This document shows, piece after piece, positions 44,540 through 52,780 of a DNA stretch of 64,000 bases (position 1 is its first letter; every line of letters starts with the position of its first letter). The stretch is from Vogesella indigofera (GTDB lineage: Bacteria; Pseudomonadota; Gammaproteobacteria; Burkholderiales; Chromobacteriaceae). The DNA lies in the NCBI RefSeq assembly GCF_028548395.1, contig NZ_JAQQLA010000010.1, positions 1 to 64,000 of the forward strand. Direction: 5' to 3'. The notes beneath the pieces are model-generated. The model did not search any database. It saw nothing but the letters and a program-made list of their open reading frames with translations, and was not told where the DNA came from. The position numbers and the translations under genes were made by a program.

Positions 44540-46333
44540 ATGAGCAATCTGATTGAACTGAAAGTGCCGGACATCGGCGGCCACAGCAATGTGGACGTGA
44601 TCGAAGTGTTCGTGAAAGTCGGCGACACCGTTGCCAAGGACGACAGCCTGATCACGCTGGAAACCGACAAGGCCACCATGGAAGTGCCGGCCGAAGCGGC
44701 CGGTGTGGTGAAGGAAGTGCGCACCGCCGTCGGTGGCAAGATCTCCGAAGGCGACGTGATCGTGGTGATCGAGGCCGCCGGCGCTGCCGCTGCGGCCAAC
44801 CCTGTGCCTGCTGCGGCACCGGCCGCCGCCCCGGCAGCGGTTGCCCCGCAAGCCGCGCCGGTCGCGGCTCCTGCTGCGGCAACGCACAGCGGTACCGCCG
44901 ACATCGACTGCGACGTGCTGGTACTGGGCGCCGGCCCCGGCGGCTACTCCGCCGCCTTCCGCGCCGCCGACCTGGGTCTGAAAGTGGTGCTGGTCGAGCG
45001 TTACGCCACCCTGGGCGGCGTGTGCCTCAACGTGGGCTGCATCCCGTCCAAGGCGCTGCTGCACAACGCGGCGGTGATCGACGAGGTGAAACACCTGGCC
45101 GCCAACGGCATCAAGTTTGCCGCGCCGGAAATCGACATCGACATGCTGCGTGGCTACAAGGAAAAAGTCATCGGCAAGCTCACCGGCGGTCTGGCCGGCA
45201 TGGCCAAGGCACGCAAGGTACAAGTGGTGCGCGGCGTCGGCCAGTTCCTCGATCCGTATCACCTGCAGGTGGAAACCACCGAAGGCACAGGCCAGGACAA
45301 GACCGGCGCCAAGCAGGTGATCAAGTTCAAGAACGCCATCATCGCCGCCGGTAGCCGCGTGGTGAACCTGCCGTTCATCCCGCAAGACCCGCGCATCGTG
45401 GACTCCACCGGCGCGCTGGAACTGAAAGCCGTACCGAACAAGATGCTGGTGATCGGCGGCGGCATCATCGGCCTGGAAATGGGCACCGTGTACTCCACGC
45501 TGGGCGCGCGCCTGGACGTGGTGGAAATGATGGACGGCCTGATGCAAGGCCCGGATCGTGACCTGGTCAAGGTATGGGAGAAGTACAACGCCCACCGCTT
45601 CGACAACATCATGACCGGCACCAAGACCGTGGCCGTGGACGCCCGCGCAGACGGCATCTATGTCACCTTTGAAGGTGCGAAGGCGCCGGCTGAGCCGCAA
45701 CGCTACGACTTGGTACTGGTGGCTGCCGGTCGCGCGCCGAACGGCAAGCTGATCGGCGCCGAGAACGCCGGCATCGCCGTGACCGATCGTGGTTTCATTG
45801 AGGTCGACAAGCAGCAGCGCACCAACGTGCCGCACATCTACGCCATCGGTGACATCGTCGGCCAGCCGATGCTGGCGCACAAGGCGGTGCACGAGGCACA
45901 CGTGGCAGCGGAAAACTGCGCCGGGCAGAAAGCCTACTTCGACGCGCGCGTGATTCCGGGCGTGGCCTACACCGATCCGGAAGTGGCGTGGGTCGGCGTG
46001 ACCGAAGAGTCGGCCAAGCGTGACGGCATCAAGATCGAAAAAGCGGTGTTCCCGTGGGCCGCCTCCGGCCGCGCCATCGCCAACGGTCGCGACGAAGGCT
46101 TCACCAAGCTGATCTTCGATGCCGAGACCCATCAGGTGATCGGCGGCGCCATCGTCGGCACCCACGCCGGCGACATGCTGGGCGAAATCTGCCTGGCCAT
46201 CGAAATGGGCTGCGACGCCACCGACATCGGCAAGACCATCCATGCGCACCCGACCCTGGGCGAGAGCATCGGCATGGCCGCCGAAGTGGCGCACGGCAGC
46301 TGCACCGACCTGCCGCCGCAACGCAAGAAGTAA
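44540..46333 (+). CDS. lpdA: dihydrolipoyl dehydrogenase (E3) with N-terminal lipoyl domain
   Basis: 597-aa flavoprotein reoxidising dihydrolipoamide with NAD. An N-terminal lipoyl domain (K44 in [10 protein letters not shown]) and Ala/Pro linker (80-116) precede the pyridine nucleotide-disulfide oxidoreductase: FAD motif [12 protein letters not shown], redox cysteines C162/C167 in [16 protein letters not shown] motif [12 protein letters not shown] and C-terminal HAHPTLGE. The lipoyl domain is nearly identical to the first one of AceF, pointing to duplication or gene conversion. Last gene of the pdh operon. Confidence 0.96.
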   Translation: MSNLIELKVPDIGGHSNVDVIEVFVKVGDTVAKDDSLITLETDKATMEVPAEAAGVVKEVRTAVGGKISEGDVIVVIEAAGAAAAANPVPAAAPAAAPAAVAPQAAPVAAPAAATHSGTADIDCDVLVLGAGPGGYSAAFRAADLGLKVVLVERYATLGGVCLNVGCIPSKALLHNAAVIDEVKHLAANGIKFAAPEIDIDMLRGYKEKVIGKLTGGLAGMAKARKVQVVRGVGQFLDPYHLQVETTEGTGQDKTGAKQVIKFKNAIIAAGSRVVNLPFIPQDPRIVDSTGALELKAVPNKMLVIGGGIIGLEMGTVYSTLGARLDVVEMMDGLMQGPDRDLVKVWEKYNAHRFDNIMTGTKTVAVDARADGIYVTFEGAKAPAEPQRYDLVLVAAGRAPNGKLIGAENAGIAVTDRGFIEVDKQQRTNVPHIYAIGDIVGQPMLAHKAVHEAHVAAENCAGQKAYFDARVIPGVAYTDPEVAWVGVTEESAKRDGIKIEKAVFPWAASGRAIANGRDEGFTKLIFDAETHQVIGGAIVGTHAGDMLGEICLAIEMGCDATDIGKTIHAHPTLGESIGMAAEVAHGSCTDLPPQRKK

Positions 46334-46343
46334 GCGTGTTACT

Positions 46344-46363
46344 TGCGGCCAAGGTTGGCCGCA
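46344..46363. repeat. palindromic copy of the dispersed word (GG centre)
   Basis: TGCGGCCAAGGTTGGCCGCA, 10 nt after the lpdA stop and 10 nt before the terminator stem. Confidence 0.93.
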
Positions 46364-46372
46364 GGATACGAG

Positions 46373-46404
46373 AAAGGGCAAGCCTCACGGCTTGCCCTTT
46401 TTTT
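46373..46404 (+). terminator. pyruvate dehydrogenase operon terminator
   Basis: Perfect 12-bp stem AAAGGGCAAGCC / GGCTTGCCCTTT with TCAC loop and extended T-run. Confidence 0.93.
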
Positions 46405-46500
46405 ATGAACTTAGAATATGATAAACAAAATATGTCGAATGACTTTCGGCATGACAAATTGCCGTGACGCAGGTGTCGTGCCTTTATCCAGGGGGAGTGC

Positions 46501-47247
46501 ATGAAAAATACTACGCAGTTCGCTGCCGAGGGCGTGAGTCAACAGCCAGAGGACTTTTCTAGACGGGAAGTGGTGCAACAACTGCTCACCAAGTCGCAGC
46601 GGTTGCAGCGCATTGTGTTGGCCGCTGTCTGCGTAGCTTATGCACTGTACAGTTTCCTGCATAACGATTTCTATCTGATGGGCAAGCGAGGGCCTGGTAC
46701 GCATTTTCATGGTGTGGCTGCAGGTTTGCTCGAACTGATGCTGCTGTTGGCGGCAGTAGCCAGCCTACTACCATTTGCCTACCTCTACGATCTGCGCCCC
46801 GAGTATCCGAATTATGAAAAATGGCGTCGTCACACTGCGATGGCGGCATATGGTTGCATGGGGCTAGGCATGACATTTGGCCTGTTCCAGCCAAGTCTGA
46901 GTGTGACTGGTGACAGCAGCACCTGGCTGCTGCGGCTGATTGGCTGGCTTGGCGTGGGTGTGCTGATAGCGCAGCTAGGCAGGCTGCCTGCCTCGTATCA
47001 GGTCAAGAAAAAGCCGCAGCAATCCGATGTAAAGCTGCCCAGTGGCGTCGGTTATATTGCCGTTATCATTTTGTGGCTGATTGCTGCTGCCTTTTTGTTG
47101 CTTGCCAGTATGGCGACACTTGTAAGGCCGGACATCCTGTTTTCGGGAAAGGCCGAGTCATTGATGATTTGGATATTGCTGGGTTTGGGGCTGGCGTTTG
47201 GGGTATGGGGGCGTTCCATCCTGCGGCGTACCAGGCAGGCGGGCTAG
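46501..47247 (+). CDS. membrane protein of unknown function
   Basis: 248-aa protein with about five hydrophobic segments (roughly 38-55, 70-95, 110-130, 140-160, 183-208, 220-236) and a charged N-terminal 35 residues (DFSRREVVQQLLTKSQRLQR). GGGGGAG precedes the ATG. The DNA is less GC-rich than its neighbours and uses rarer codons, hinting at transfer. I recognise no family. It stands alone between the pdh terminator and a repeat-rich gap. Confidence 0.65.
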   Translation: MKNTTQFAAEGVSQQPEDFSRREVVQQLLTKSQRLQRIVLAAVCVAYALYSFLHNDFYLMGKRGPGTHFHGVAAGLLELMLLLAAVASLLPFAYLYDLRPEYPNYEKWRRHTAMAAYGCMGLGMTFGLFQPSLSVTGDSSTWLLRLIGWLGVGVLIAQLGRLPASYQVKKKPQQSDVKLPSGVGYIAVIILWLIAAAFLLLASMATLVRPDILFSGKAESLMIWILLGLGLAFGVWGRSILRRTRQAG

Positions 47248-47318
47248 CATGCTGCCGGGTGCCGCACGGTGGTTGTACTGAGCCTGCAAAGCCCACCGTC
47301 TAACGCGGTCAAATATCA

Positions 47319-47362
47319 AAGGTTGGCCGCAAGCCGTCACGGCTTTGCGGCCAACCTTGTTT
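47319..47362 (+). terminator. terminator built from two inverted word copies
   Basis: AAGGTTGGCCGCA (47319-47331) and TGCGGCCAACCTT (47346-47358), extended by AAGCCG/CGGCTT, form a stem of about 18 bp with one bulge around a TCA loop, followed by GTTTTTG. It lies about 70 nt after the stop of the membrane protein gene. Confidence 0.85.
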
Positions 47363-47373
47363 TTGTCTGGGGT

Positions 47374-47396
47374 ATCCGCTGCGCGGATGTTTTTTA
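47374..47396 (+). terminator. second hairpin with T-run
   Basis: ATCCGC-TGC-GCGGAT followed by GTTTTTT, only 12 nt beyond the previous terminator. Confidence 0.7.
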
Positions 47397-47522
47397 TCTG
47401 CCGCTTTCCGCGCGGCGGCGGGAAAGGGGGATACCGCATCCCCCTTTCCGATCCCCGCTCTCCCGACGGCGCAGGAATTCCCGTACCAGCGGCCGCCATC
47501 CCGGCGCCGCCCATACGCGGCG

Positions 47523-47614
47523 CTCAAAAGAGGGCGGCTTGTTTCCGGGCTGGCGGCCGCTGGTACGGCCTACGCCAACGGGGCGGGGCGCGTCGTTACG
47601 GTTTTGGCTGGCGG
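47523..47614. repeat. 92-bp direct repeat, copy A
   Basis: Matches 47795-47886 at about 86 of 92 positions. It starts CTCAAAAGAGGGCGGCTTG and ends TTTTGGCTGGCGG, running directly into a word copy (47611-47622). Confidence 0.88.
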
Positions 47615-47761
47615 CCAACCTTGGTTTATTCCGCCGCTTTAATTCTCGTGTTTTTCATGGTGCTCACGGTCAACCGGTTTTTGCCTCTGTCCATATTTTC
47701 CGTGTTCTTCCGTGGCAAAAAATCAGAATCGATTACCGCGACAAGGTTGGCCGCAAGCGGT

Positions 47762-47787
47762 GTCGGGTTACGCTGCGCTAACCCGAC
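47762..47787. repeat. GTCGGGTTA palindrome
   Basis: GTCGGGTTA (47762-47770) and TAACCCGAC (47779-47787) around CGCTGCGC, followed by CTACG. This resembles a short palindromic element widespread in proteobacterial intergenic DNA. Confidence 0.75.
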
Positions 47788-47794
47788 CTACGCA

Positions 47795-47886
47795 CTCAAA
47801 AGGGGGCGGCTTGTTTCCGGGCTGGCCGCCGCTGGTACGGCCTGCGCCAACGGGACGGGGCGCGTCGCTCCGGTTTTGGCTGGCGG
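47795..47886. repeat. 92-bp direct repeat, copy B
   Basis: Second copy, 272 bp downstream of copy A, with about six substitutions. A short extra stretch then separates it from a one-mismatch word copy at 47899-47910. Confidence 0.88.
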
Positions 47887-48044
47887 TTGGAATGGCTGGT
47901 GGCCAACCTTGCTTCGTCTGCCGTAACGCGGTGTGAATCCCGGCATCAGCAGCTGTCTGCGCTGCGAGTGGTGACCCGTGTTTGCTGCGGCAAGAAAACA
48001 CTGGCTGCGGGCATGCAAGGCGGGGTGTTGCCACGCCGTACCGT

Positions 48045-48914
48045 TTACCCGATGCCCTCGCGTCGCAGGGTACGCAGCAGCTGTTCGTGCATGGCGTCCA
48101 CCGCCGGCGTGCGGGCCGAGGCGTCGCTGCGGATCAGCGCTACCTCCATTTCCGGCAGCGGCGGCAGGCCGTGGCGTTCGTCCAGCACTTTCAGGTCCGC
48201 CGGCAGGATGCAGCGGCTGAGCACCGCGATCGCCATGCCGCTGTAGGCCGCCGCCAGCTGACCGGCCACGTTGGGGCTGTAGTAGACGATGCGGTAGGCC
48301 CGCTGCTGCGCCTCGATGGCCGCCAGCGCATCGTTGCGTGCGCGGCTGCCCAGCTCGTGCACCGCGATGGGTAGCGGCTCGCGGCGCCAGGCTTCGTGCT
48401 CTTCCGCCCCCACCCACAGCAGCGCCTCGCGGAACAGCAGCTCGCCACGCTGCGGCTGGTCGCGCGTTACCAGCGCCAGATCCAGCTCGCCGCGCTCCAC
48501 GCGCGGAATCAGCACTGTCGATTGTTCGCACACCAGGGTGATCTCCACCCCCGGGTAGCGGCTGGAAAAGGTGCGCAGCACCGGTGCCAGGTAGGCGGTG
48601 GCGTAGTCGTCCGGCACGCCCAGGCTGATGCGGCCGCTCACCGCCGGGCCATGCAGCGTCGCCAGCGCCTCGGCATGCACCGCCAGCAGGCGGCGGGCGT
48701 GCGGCAGCAGCTCGCTGCCGGCCACGGTCAGCAACAGGTGGCGCGGGCCGCGGGCGAGCAAGGGGCGGCCGGCGGCGTCTTCCAGCTTCTTCAGCTGCAT
48801 GCTGATCGCCGACTGCGAGCGGTACAGCTGCCGCGCCGCGGCGGTCAGCGAGCCGCTGTCCACCACGGTAACGAAGGCACGCAGCCAGTCCAGCTGCAGA
48901 TCGGTACTGTTCAT
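48045..48914 (-). CDS. LysR-family transcriptional regulator
   Basis: 289-aa regulator. The N-terminal winged helix has LRAFVTVVDSGSLTAAARQLYRSQSAISMQLKKLEDAAGRPLLAR (about 10-54), followed by a periplasmic-binding-like effector domain (GRISLGVPDDYATAYLAPVLRTFSSRYPGVEITLVCE). Divergent from an EamA exporter gene 85 bp away, which it probably controls. The effector is unknown. Confidence 0.9.
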   Translation of the reverse strand: MNSTDLQLDWLRAFVTVVDSGSLTAAARQLYRSQSAISMQLKKLEDAAGRPLLARGPRHLLLTVAGSELLPHARRLLAVHAEALATLHGPAVSGRISLGVPDDYATAYLAPVLRTFSSRYPGVEITLVCEQSTVLIPRVERGELDLALVTRDQPQRGELLFREALLWVGAEEHEAWRREPLPIAVHELGSRARNDALAAIEAQQRAYRIVYYSPNVAGQLAAAYSGMAIAVLSRCILPADLKVLDERHGLPPLPEMEVALIRSDASARTPAVDAMHEQLLRTLRREGIG

Positions 48915-48926
48915 GCTCACTCCAAG

Positions 48927-48943
48927 CATTCGGAAATCGAATG
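48927..48943. promoter_or_regulatory. candidate LysR-type operator
   Basis: CATTCG-GAAAT-CGAATG, a perfect interrupted palindrome containing T-N11-A, in the divergent lysR/EamA promoter region. Confidence 0.6.
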
Positions 48944-48999
48944 ATAGCATCGCCATAAATCCGCTTTTCGCGATGTTGTGCCGCTTCCACAATGGCTGC

Positions 49000-49914
49000 A
49001 TGAAGACCGCTACCCCCACCCTGAACGCTGCTGCCACCGGCAGCGCCACCGCCGCCGAACAGCGCGGCACGCTGCTGATGACGCTTGGCGGCGTGCTGCT
49101 GGGCAGCATCGGCATTTTCGTTACCGAAGCCGGGCAGGACCCGGTGACCACGGTGCTGTTCCGCTGTCTGTTCGGCGGCCTGGCGCTGCTGCTGTGGGGC
49201 GCGGCCAGTGGCCGGCTGGGCGAGTTGCGCCTGGGCGGGCGCGCGCGGTTGGCCGCAGTGCTGGCCGGGGTGCTGATGGTGAGCAACTGGGCGCTGTTCT
49301 TTGCCGCCATTCCGCTGACCTCCATCGGCGTCAGCACGGTGGTGTTCCACCTGCAGCCGTTCTGGGTGCTGCTGCTGGGGGCGTGGCTGCTGCGCGAGCA
49401 TCTGTCGTCCACCCGCGCACTGGCCTGTGGCGTGGCGCTACTGGGGCTGGCGCTGGCCAGCGGCCTGTTCGACCAGCCGGCACAGCAGGTGTTGAGCGCC
49501 GGCTACATCAAGGGCCTGCTGCTGTGCCTGATCGGCTCGCTGTGCTATGCCGGCGTGCCGCTGATCGCCAAGCTGGCGCCCGGTGTCAGCGCCTTTGCGC
49601 TGGCGTGGTGGCAATGCGCGGTGGGCGTGCTGCTGAGCGCCTGGTGGCCGCTGTGGCACGGCCTGCCGCCGGCCGGTGCCGCCTGGGGCTGGCTGATCGG
49701 CCTCGGCAGCCTGCACACCGGCCTTGCCTACGTGCTGCTGTACGCCGGCATGAGCCGCCTGCCCACCGGCCGCATCGCGGTGCTGCAGTTCATCTACCCG
49801 GCTACCGCCATTGTCATCGACTGGCTGGCCTACGGCCATGCGCTGGGCCCGCTGCAGCTGGGCGGCCTGCTGCTGTTGGGCGGCGCGCTGTGGACGGTAC
49901 GGCGCGGCGCGTGA
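49000..49914 (+). CDS. EamA-family (DMT) transporter
   Basis: 304-aa drug/metabolite transporter with ten predicted membrane helices in two EamA repeats (LLMTLGGVLLGSIGIFVTEAG...; GLLLCLIGSLCYAGVPLIAKL...). Closing signature: GRIAVLQFIYPATAIVIDWLAYG. Usually exports amino acids or metabolites. Divergent from its likely LysR regulator. A degenerate word copy lies near 49247. Confidence 0.87.
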   Translation: MKTATPTLNAAATGSATAAEQRGTLLMTLGGVLLGSIGIFVTEAGQDPVTTVLFRCLFGGLALLLWGAASGRLGELRLGGRARLAAVLAGVLMVSNWALFFAAIPLTSIGVSTVVFHLQPFWVLLLGAWLLREHLSSTRALACGVALLGLALASGLFDQPAQQVLSAGYIKGLLLCLIGSLCYAGVPLIAKLAPGVSAFALAWWQCAVGVLLSAWWPLWHGLPPAGAAWGWLIGLGSLHTGLAYVLLYAGMSRLPTGRIAVLQFIYPATAIVIDWLAYGHALGPLQLGGLLLLGGALWTVRRGA

Positions 49915-50011
49915 GCCATCTGTCCGCACGACACTTGGGTCCGGTGCTGCTTGACTCCGACCCGCGGATGCGCGGCGCTGATTCAAGCCGTGGGCGACGA
50001 AGCCGGATCTG

Positions 50012-50041
50012 CCCCGGCACAGGAGAGCGCCCGTGCCGGGG
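50012..50041 (+). terminator. possible terminator of the EamA gene
   Basis: CCCCGGCAC (50012-50020) pairs with GTGCCGGGG (50033-50041), then TGTTT. The T-run is short. The rest of 49915-50115 shows only a word copy at 50096-50108. Confidence 0.5.
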
Positions 50042-50115
50042 TGTTTCGCCGCTTTGCCGTCAGGCGGCGTGCCCGTTAAAACTGGGTACTGGATTTGCGG
50101 CCAACCTTTTTGCGG

Positions 50116-50568
50116 TTATCGCCCCGCCTTCTGCAAACCGGCGGCGATCCAGCGCTGGATGCTGGCGGTGTCCATGGCGCCGGCCTGGCGCTGGATTTCA
50201 CTGCCGCCAACGAACAGGATCAGCGTGGGGATGCTGCGGATGGCGAAGCGCTGGCCGAGGGTGGTTTCGTTCTGGGTGTTGATCTTGGCGAAGCGCACCT
50301 GCGGCATGGCGGCGGCGGCCTGGGCGAAGGCCGGGGTCATCATCTGGCACGGGCCGCACCATGGCGCCCAGAAATCCACCACCACCGGGATGTCGTTGCG
50401 CGAGATGTGGCGCTCGGCGTGGTCGACGGTCAGTTCCAGCGGCTGGCCGGTGAGCAGTGGCTGGTGGCACTGGCCGCAGTTGGGGCCGTCGGTCAGGCGG
50501 CTGGCGGGGACGCGGTTGAGCGCGTGGCAGTGCGGGCAGGCCAGGTGCAGGGCGGTGGGGGTGTTCAT
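50116..50568 (-). CDS. trxC: thioredoxin 2
   Basis: 150-aa cytosolic thioredoxin of the TrxC type. An N-terminal zinc-finger (CPHC at about 11-14 and CGQC at about 31-34) precedes a thioredoxin fold with active site WCGPC in VVVDFWAPWCGPCQMM and the cis-Pro segment RSIPTLILF. The start at 50568 gives the standard N-terminus. TrxC is often induced by oxidative stress, but no OxyR site was identified. Confidence 0.92.
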   Translation of the reverse strand: MNTPTALHLACPHCHALNRVPASRLTDGPNCGQCHQPLLTGQPLELTVDHAERHISRNDIPVVVDFWAPWCGPCQMMTPAFAQAAAAMPQVRFAKINTQNETTLGQRFAIRSIPTLILFVGGSEIQRQAGAMDTASIQRWIAAGLQKAGR

Positions 50569-50714
50569 GGCTGGCTCCAGGGGGTGTCTGCTGGGCATAT
50601 CGGTACGGTGTGGCCACTTTCAAGGCTTGGCGCGTGCCGCGGCCGGCCGGAGCGGCACGCCGGTCTGACGCGCTGAGCTGATGCTGGCCCGGCACCGGCC
50701 ACCGATCCGGCCGC

Positions 50715-50752
50715 AAGGTTGGCCGCAGGCATGACTGCCGTGCGGCCAACGT
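50715..50752. repeat. inverted pair of word copies with hairpin
   Basis: AAGGTTGGCCGCA (50715-50727) faces TGCGGCCAACGT (50741-50752). Together with GGCCGCAGGCA/TGCCGTGCGGCC they can fold into a hairpin. It lies about 30 nt beyond the stop of the methyltransferase gene on the minus strand, so it may act as its 3' end. Confidence 0.75.
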
Positions 50753-50782
50753 CAGGAGGGCGGGAGGGGTGGCCTTGCCCGT

Positions 50783-51553
50783 TCAGCCGGCGCGCTGGCC
50801 CCACCACAGCCCGGTGCGGGTGGTGAAGCTGCCGTCGGCTTCCAGCTGCAGCGCGCTAGCGACTTCCTGCGGCGCTTCCTGCTGCAGCTGGCGCAGCATG
50901 GCGACCTTTTCCGGTGGCGTGCGCATGCGGCTGACCCAGCTGCCGAACTCCAGCCGCAGCGGCCAGTGTTGCTGCTGTTGCAGGGTGATGCCGGCGTCGG
51001 CCAGCAGCTGGCGCCATTCCGCGTCGGAACGGTCGCGGATGTGGGAGCGGTCGCGCAGCAGTTCCCAGCATTGCAGGTGGGTGTCGACCAGCGCGTCGGC
51101 GTCGGTTTCCACGTCGATCAGCAGCAGGTAGCCGCCGGGGCGCAGCACACGGCACATTTCGCGCACGCCGGCGGCGAGGTCCAGCCAGTGGTGGGCGCTG
51201 TAGCGGCTGGCGACCAGATCGAAGCTGGCGTCGGCAAACGGTAGCGTAGCGGCATCGCCCTGTTGGGTGGCGATATTGCCGTGGCCGTTGCTGGCGGCTG
51301 CCGTGGCGACGGTGGTCAGCATCGCCGGTGCCGGATCCAGAGCCACCACTTCGCCCAGCAGTGGCGCCAGCGCGAAGCTGAGGTGGCCGGCGCCACAGCC
51401 GACATCGAGGCCGCGGCCGTCGCGCGGCAGATGGGCGGCGACCAGCTGCTGCGCGGCGGCAAGGTCGGGGCCGGCGGCGTGCACCGCGCTGGTGAGGTAG
51501 GCTTGCGCCTGCGGATCGAACTGTTGCCGGGTGGCCTGGTGATGGCTGCTCAT
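50783..51553 (-). CDS. class I SAM-dependent methyltransferase
   Basis: 256-aa Rossmann-fold methyltransferase. Motif I GLDVGCGAGHLSFALA, acidic post-motif VVALDPAPAML, motif II-like LPFADASFDLVASRYSAHHW and LRPGGYLLLIDVE are present. It most resembles UbiE/BioC-like enzymes of family Methyltransf_11. The substrate is unknown. The ATG at 51553 gives MSSHHQATRQQFD; upstream codons lack support. Confidence 0.85.
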   Translation of the reverse strand: MSSHHQATRQQFDPQAQAYLTSAVHAAGPDLAAAQQLVAAHLPRDGRGLDVGCGAGHLSFALAPLLGEVVALDPAPAMLTTVATAAASNGHGNIATQQGDAATLPFADASFDLVASRYSAHHWLDLAAGVREMCRVLRPGGYLLLIDVETDADALVDTHLQCWELLRDRSHIRDRSDAEWRQLLADAGITLQQQQHWPLRLEFGSWVSRMRTPPEKVAMLRQLQQEAPQEVASALQLEADGSFTTRTGLWWGQRAG

Positions 51554-51776
51554 GTCGGGTGCTCTGCAAGATGGAGTCCCGACCTTAACCGCTGCCGGAT
51601 AGGGGTACAAGATAAGCAGTTATCCTGGTATCCGTGCTACCTGTCTCCGCTGCCGGAGGTGGCCAGCGTGTGCCGGCGCCGCAAAAAACGGCTATGGTAG
51701 GCAGCACCAGCCGCTGGCGGCGCTCGCCAGCGGCCTATCCTGATCTCTTGCCCCGATCCCTATTAAAGGAGCCGCC

Positions 51777-52625
51777 GTGACCGCACGCGCACAGACCCTG
51801 TGGCTGACCTGGCTGGCGATGCTGGCCTTTGCCGGCAATTCGCTGTTGTGCCGGCTGGCATTGAGCAGCACCGGTATCGACGCCGCCAGTTTCACCGCGA
51901 TCCGCCTGCTGTCCGGTGCGCTGATGCTGGCGGTGCTGGTGGTGTGGCAAACGCGGCAGTGGCCGGCGGCCGGCAGCTGGCGCGGTGCGGCGGCGCTGTT
52001 CGTCTACGCCGCCGCGTTCTCGTTTGCCTATCTCAGCCTGCCGGCGGCCAGCGGTGCGCTGTGCCTGTTCGGCGCGGTGCAGGCGACCATGATCGCCTGC
52101 GGCTGGTGGCAGGGCGAACGCCTGGCCGCGCGCCAGTGGCTGGGCTTTGCCGCCGCGCTGGGCGGGCTGTTGCTGCTGCTGTTGCCGGGGGCGTCGGCGC
52201 CGCCGCTGGGCGGCATGTTGCTGATGCTGCTGGCCGGTGCGGCGTGGGGCGCGTATTCGATGCTCGGGCGCGGCGCCGGCGATGCCACCGCGGTGACCGC
52301 CGGCAATTTCCTGCGCGCGCTGCCGCTGGCCTTGCTGTTGTGGCTGTGGCAGACGCCGCCTCTGTCGCCGCCGGTGGCCGGGGTGGGGTACGCGGTGGCG
52401 TCCGGGGCGCTGGCGTCCGGCATCGGCTACGCCATCTGGTATCGCGCGCTGCGCGGGCTGAGCGCCAGCAGCGCGGCCACGGTGCAGCTGAGCGTGCCTC
52501 TGCTGACGGCGCTGGCCGGCTGGCTGCTGCTGGCCGAGCAGCCGGGCTGGCGCCTGCTCATGGCGGCGCTGGCGATACTCGGCGGCATCGCGCTGGTGAT
52601 CCGCGCGCGGCCGGCACGCGCCTAG
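51777..52625 (+). CDS. EamA-family (DMT) transporter
   Basis: 282-aa ten-helix transporter with two EamA repeats (WLTWLAMLAFAGNSLLCRLAL; AGAAWGAYSMLGRGAGDATAV) and the common closing ASSAATVQLSVPLLTALAGWLLLAEQPG. GTG start with AAAGGA 6 nt upstream. Unrelated in control to the LysR-linked EamA gene. The substrate is unknown. A variant word copy AAGCTTGGCCGCA lies downstream at 52644-52656. Confidence 0.87.
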   Translation: MTARAQTLWLTWLAMLAFAGNSLLCRLALSSTGIDAASFTAIRLLSGALMLAVLVVWQTRQWPAAGSWRGAAALFVYAAAFSFAYLSLPAASGALCLFGAVQATMIACGWWQGERLAARQWLGFAAALGGLLLLLLPGASAPPLGGMLLMLLAGAAWGAYSMLGRGAGDATAVTAGNFLRALPLALLLWLWQTPPLSPPVAGVGYAVASGALASGIGYAIWYRALRGLSASSAATVQLSVPLLTALAGWLLLAEQPGWRLLMAALAILGGIALVIRARPARA

Positions 52626-52780
52626 ACGGCGTTCGCCGCCGGTAAGCTTGGCCGCAGCGGGAACGGCGCGCGCCGGCGGCGGTCTGATCTACCGCGCCGG
52701 CCGTGTGAATGTCATTTTTCATTGCGCGGCAACTGCACTACCATGGGCGCTTGCCCGCCCACCTGCCGAATTATCCGCCC

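Larger units (their letters stand above)
47248..48044. other. repeat-rich non-coding region, about 0.8 kb
   Basis: No credible gene on either strand; apparent frames are repeat shadows. It holds two terminators, a 12-bp-stem hairpin GGAAAGGGGGAT / ATCCCCCTTTCC (47421-47449), a 92-bp direct repeat in two copies, a GTCGGGTTA/TAACCCGAC palindrome and five or six dispersed-word copies. It looks like an accumulation site for small repeats. Confidence 0.8.

Noticed and set aside
47345..47936. Short frames in the 47.3-47.9 kb region
   Set aside because: They consist of translated repeats (PGNKPPSFE-type strings) and overlap terminators and direct repeats.
47248..48044. CRISPR array
   Set aside because: The repeats are two 92-bp copies and scattered 12-mers, not regularly spaced 24-40 bp repeats with unique spacers; no cas genes are near.
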